Below are positions 61,205-64,000 of a stretch of 64,000 nt of DNA, piece after piece. The translations under genes were made by a program, and so were the position numbers. Below the pieces are notes generated by a model. It did no database searches, was not told the origin of the DNA, and worked only from the letters and a program-made list of their open reading frames with translations. Source of the stretch: Steromphala cineraria. Its lineage: Eukaryota > Mollusca > Gastropoda > Trochida > Trochidae. How positions within the stretch are numbered: position 1 is the first letter of the stretch; each line of letters starts with the position of its first letter. The stretch covers positions 33,116,301 through 33,180,300 of the forward strand of contig OU744734.1 of assembly GCA_916613615.1 (NCBI GenBank), given 5' to 3'.

Positions 61205-61977
61205 TTAACACGCAGGTAAATTGACGATAAATCAAAAGTTCTGCTGTGACCTTGAAAACAATGTGAAGTCCATCAAAATTGACTTTGCCCTGCGTCTTCC
61301 CTATAAGATGGTTTGCAGAAGTTGTGAAGATAATCTAGTGAACATTTCTAGAGATATCCCGCTGACAAAATTAAAATGCAGGTTTCAATTCTGAAATTTT
61401 AAAAGCCTCACTGTGACCTTGAAAATAATGTGAAAGTCACCAAATTCGACTGGGCCTGGTGCCTTCCCAATAAGTTGCTTTGTTTAAATTATGAAGAGAA
61501 TCCAGTAAATGGTTTTATGAGATATCCGCTGACAAGCTTAAAATGCAGGTTTCAATGCTGAAATTTTAAAAGCCTCACTGTGACCTTGAAAATAATGTGA
61601 AAGTCACCAAATTCGACTGGGCCTGGTGCCTTCCCAATAAGTTGCTTTGTTTAAATTATGAAGAGAATCCAGTAAATGGTTTTATGAGATATCCGCTGAC
61701 AAGCTTAAAATGCAGGTTTCAATGCTGAAATTTTCAAAGCCTCGCTGTGACCTTGAAAATAATGCAAGATGCACTGTGTAAGTTATGAAGAGAATCCAGT
61801 TAATGGTTCTTGAGATATCCCGCTGACAAGGGTAAAATTGTAAAGTTTCGTTATGACCTTGAAATGAAGGTCAAGGTCATGAACCTCTATAGGGACCTCA
61901 CTTTCATGGCGATGAAGCTACATACAAAAAATTTAAAGAATCCGGTCAACAGTTTATGAGTTATTCAATTTCATTTC

Positions 61978-62002
61978 ATACGTACGTACGGACGGACGGA
62001 CG
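61978..62002 (+). repeat. (ACGT)n/(ACGG)n microsatellite
   Basis: Short tetranucleotide run at the 3' side of the pearl-like core, equivalent to the run at 983-1025. Confidence 0.85.
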
Positions 62003-62050
62003 CTGCCCAATACTATATCTCCCGCTTTGCGCTAAACGCGCGGCGGCGGA

Positions 62051-63561
62051 TAATAAATTATCAATGTATTTATTGGTAAAAAGTGTGTATGTGAGAACTT
62101 AATTTGGATTTTGCCTTGACCATACATGTATCTTATGTATTTAAGATACTTAATTCATTTATACTCGATTAAAATTGTATATGAATGATTCAAAATAAAA
62201 AGATATACCTCAGTCTATCTGTTTTGCTCAAAACATACCACTTATAAATGTCTTAAGGACCTCCATATTTTGTTCTTCTCATATTTTTCTTTTATCTTAA
62301 ATTCACATTTCTTATTAGATAGTGAAGAAACAACGATAACGAGCCACCTCAGCACTCTCGCTACCGCTCGCGGGTGATATCACAGCTAACACCTTCTGCT
62401 GAGGTCGCTATTTCACCCATATCACGTGACAATATGACTTCTGTCTTGCAATCTATAATCAGGGGGTACTCGACTGTACATGCAAACCGGAAGTTGCACC
62501 TCTACAACTACCAATTTTCCTATGTACAGTTTTAGAGGTAGAACCCCTACAGCACGTTTACGGTTACTTTAAGTTCATTCCTAACTTTGTATCATTTCTT
62601 TACATGTTCGCAATGACATTATTAGGATTATGTTTCTATATATTTTTTGTCATACATGCCCATGTCAAGTGGCTGCCCGATAGAAGCTGGCATAGCGATC
62701 GCGATAGCGCCGTTTTTACTCATCTGATAACTTTAGTAATGACAATATATATCTTTAAGTAACATGAAATAAAGAGTTTCTACAATCTCCAGTTTGATGT
62801 AACATTTCAACGTATATCTCCATGTAATGAATGAGAAAATAGACAAAATAGTGACTATACGCTCAAATGGTAGTTGCACAGGCACTGTACCTAAAGTTGC
62901 AGAAAGTAGTATTTTCTCTGTACGGGAAGTTGGTATGATAGGAATCTGTTATTACACATCAATAGCGTTACAATTTACTTTACTTTTCAGGCTAAATGAG
63001 AGGTGTATACATCATACTCCTGATGACAACGTGTCATTGTTACTACTGTGATTTGTCCTCGGACTTTGTAAACGTGATTGAAGATGGACTGAAATGCCAT
63101 ATGGAAACTTTCGGGATTCATAAAAACGGGATAGCCATTTGACATTGACTCAACTTGAAAATTTTGAAATCGACCTAGTAACGGCTCAATTACGACTTTA
63201 TAAATACACCGCCTAATTAGGCCGGCGAACAGAATAAAATGCGCTGAAACGTGACTGCCTCGTGACGTACGCGTGTTAGTAGGTATGGGATTCCCTCGAT
63301 GTATGCCCTCGTTATGTAAAACAACACAAGCTAATAGTAAAAGCCCAAAGTAAAACCGTTGATTAAACATACTAAACATCCTCCAAATATCTCAAACTTT
63401 CAACAAATCGGTAGTTCAAGTTAGTCATCTTGCAATTTCTCTTTATGAATATGTAAGACAATGAATGAAACGATGGTGTGCGCATAATCCTACACTGTAA
63501 CAGCATGCAGCTTGTCTCGCCTCATAATACTGAACGTGAGAAGCCGGATGTGAATTATTAT
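62051..63561. other. Intergenic DNA
   Basis: No convincing gene. Contains one 130-codon minus-strand frame with a signal-peptide-like start (listed separately). TGCTGAGG near 62400 is the inverse of CCTCAGCA near 62348, a weak hairpin only. Confidence 0.5.
62987..63379 (-). CDS. Doubtful 130-codon frame with signal-peptide-like N-terminus
   Basis: Starts MFSMFNQRFYFGLLLLACVV, which looks like a secretion signal, but the rest shows no domain, cysteine pattern or repeats. A donor-like CGC|GTACGT near 63270 would allow it to be a first coding exon. It lies between transposon remnants and may equally be chance or part of a dispersed repeat. Function unknown. Confidence 0.2.
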   Translation of the reverse strand: MFSMFNQRFYFGLLLLACVVLHNEGIHRGNPIPTNTRTSRGSHVSAHFILFAGLIRRCIYKVVIEPLLGRFQNFQVESMSNGYPVFMNPESFHMAFQSIFNHVYKVRGQITVVTMTRCHQEYDVYTSHLA

Positions 63562-63595
63562 AGAAGAAGAAGAAGAAGAAGAAGAAGAAGAAGAA
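63562..63595 (+). repeat. (AGA)n microsatellite, probable LINE tail
   Basis: About eleven AGA copies. On the minus strand this is a (TTC) run directly after AATAAAATAATATTC, i.e. at the 3' end of the LINE at 63596-64000. The poly-Arg frame it creates is not a gene. Confidence 0.9.
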
Positions 63596-64000
63596 TATTA
63601 TTTTATTTGAGTGTCACACACATTAAAAGTGTCCGGCCAATGTGGTCTATGAGACACTAAAATCTTCATGATGCAAATTTAAAATATAATATTATAGACA
63701 GATATAAAATACAAATTATATCACACAATCAAATAATACATATGTATAATGATAAATTATTACATTAATGGCTCATTTTCCTTAGAGTAAACATACTGAA
63801 CACCGTTGCGGCGATGAATTTGATATGAATCCTGTCGGATAGTAAATATATTGCCTTGTTGATTGGCGATAAAGTGTTGAAAGACCTATCATAAATACTT
63901 AATTTATCAAAAAGCTCTGTTCTGATGTCCTTATAGAAACTACACTCAACAAGGAAGTGAACCTCGTCTTCGATTGAGTCACTGTTGCAGAATTTGCATA
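63596..64000 (-). mobile_element. LINE 3' end: ORF2 C-terminus plus 3' UTR (cut by window edge)
   Basis: The minus-strand frame from the window edge to the TAA at 63767-63765 encodes 77 residues with an intact zinc-knuckle pattern, CKFCNSDSIEDEVHFLVEC (C-x2-C, H-x4-C), then YKDIRTELFDKL and a C-terminus ending FTLRKMSH. It matches in layout the fragment at 43130-43702 (LCNIGIEDEFHFILIC) but has no stop, so it is the younger-looking copy. The 169-nt 3' UTR has AGTGTC and GACACT arms that can pair, then AATAAA and the (TTC) tail. The reverse-transcriptase domain, if present, lies beyond 64000. Confidence 0.8.

Larger units (their letters stand above)
59845..62050 (+). mobile_element. Second pearl/Helentron-like element, interrupted by an insertion
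   Basis: Core monomers of about 167 bp begin TCACTGTGACCTTGAAAATA (near 60075, 61240, 61407, 61574, 61740), some nearly identical, each followed by GTGAAAGTCACCAAA, GAGAATCCAGT and GAGATATCC. They lead to an ACGT/ACGG microsatellite at 61978-62002. The left part has GATCCCCCGCCGC (about 59858) and the right end GCGGCGGCGGAT (about 62040), roughly inverse of each other, which suggests the limits. Monomer 1 is split by the TTAA element at 60193-61204. The layout matches the element at 1-1083, but the monomers are unrelated. Confidence 0.65.

Noticed and set aside
63478..63660. Frame with a run of ten arginines
   Set aside because: The arginines come from the (AGA)n microsatellite at 63562-63595, which is the tail of an antisense LINE.

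Overview
This is AT-rich animal genomic DNA, most probably from a bivalve mollusc. That placement is an inference. It rests on two elements that look like the bivalve 'pearl'/Helentron class (tandem monomers ending in ACGG microsatellites and a terminal hairpin) and on two LINE fragments with a C-terminal zinc-knuckle domain. Nothing here looks bacterial: there are no operons, and the coding sequence is split by GT-AG introns.

One gene dominates. It lies on the minus strand from the start codon at 54608 to at least 2003, and its 3' end is outside the window. I reconstruct 14 coding exons whose GT/AG borders and phases fit end to end, giving about 833 residues. The order is signal peptide, six-bladed YWTD propeller 1, EGF 1, six-bladed propeller 2, EGF 2, then four blades of propeller 3. 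This is the ectodomain plan of LRP5/6-type LDL-receptor-related proteins. The blades are divergent, so orthology is not claimed.

The striking feature is intron 11. Between EGF 2 (exon 11, 39558-39674) and propeller 3 (exon 12, 5592-5819) lies an almost uninterrupted 33-kb tandem array (5820-38896). It has roughly 590 copies of a 54-56 bp unit. The unit is a copy of the exon-12 3' splice site: pyrimidine-rich tract, AG, and the first 20 nt of exon 12. The gene therefore carries hundreds of near-perfect decoy acceptors before the real one, and using any of them would bring in a stop codon. The array also shows shared rare variants and multi-kb higher-order duplications.

Most remaining DNA is intron or intergenic sequence with transposons: a pearl/Helentron-like element at 1-1083; a Mutator-like element with 97-bp TIRs and a 9-bp TSD at 41006-42047, 13 nt inside an intron; a LINE 3' fragment at 43130-43702; a TTAA-flanked MITE at 56772-57115; a second pearl-like element at about 59845-62050 split by a TTAA-flanked insertion (60193-61204); and a second LINE 3' end at 63562-64000 on the minus strand. 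No tRNA or rRNA gene and no second convincing host gene was found.
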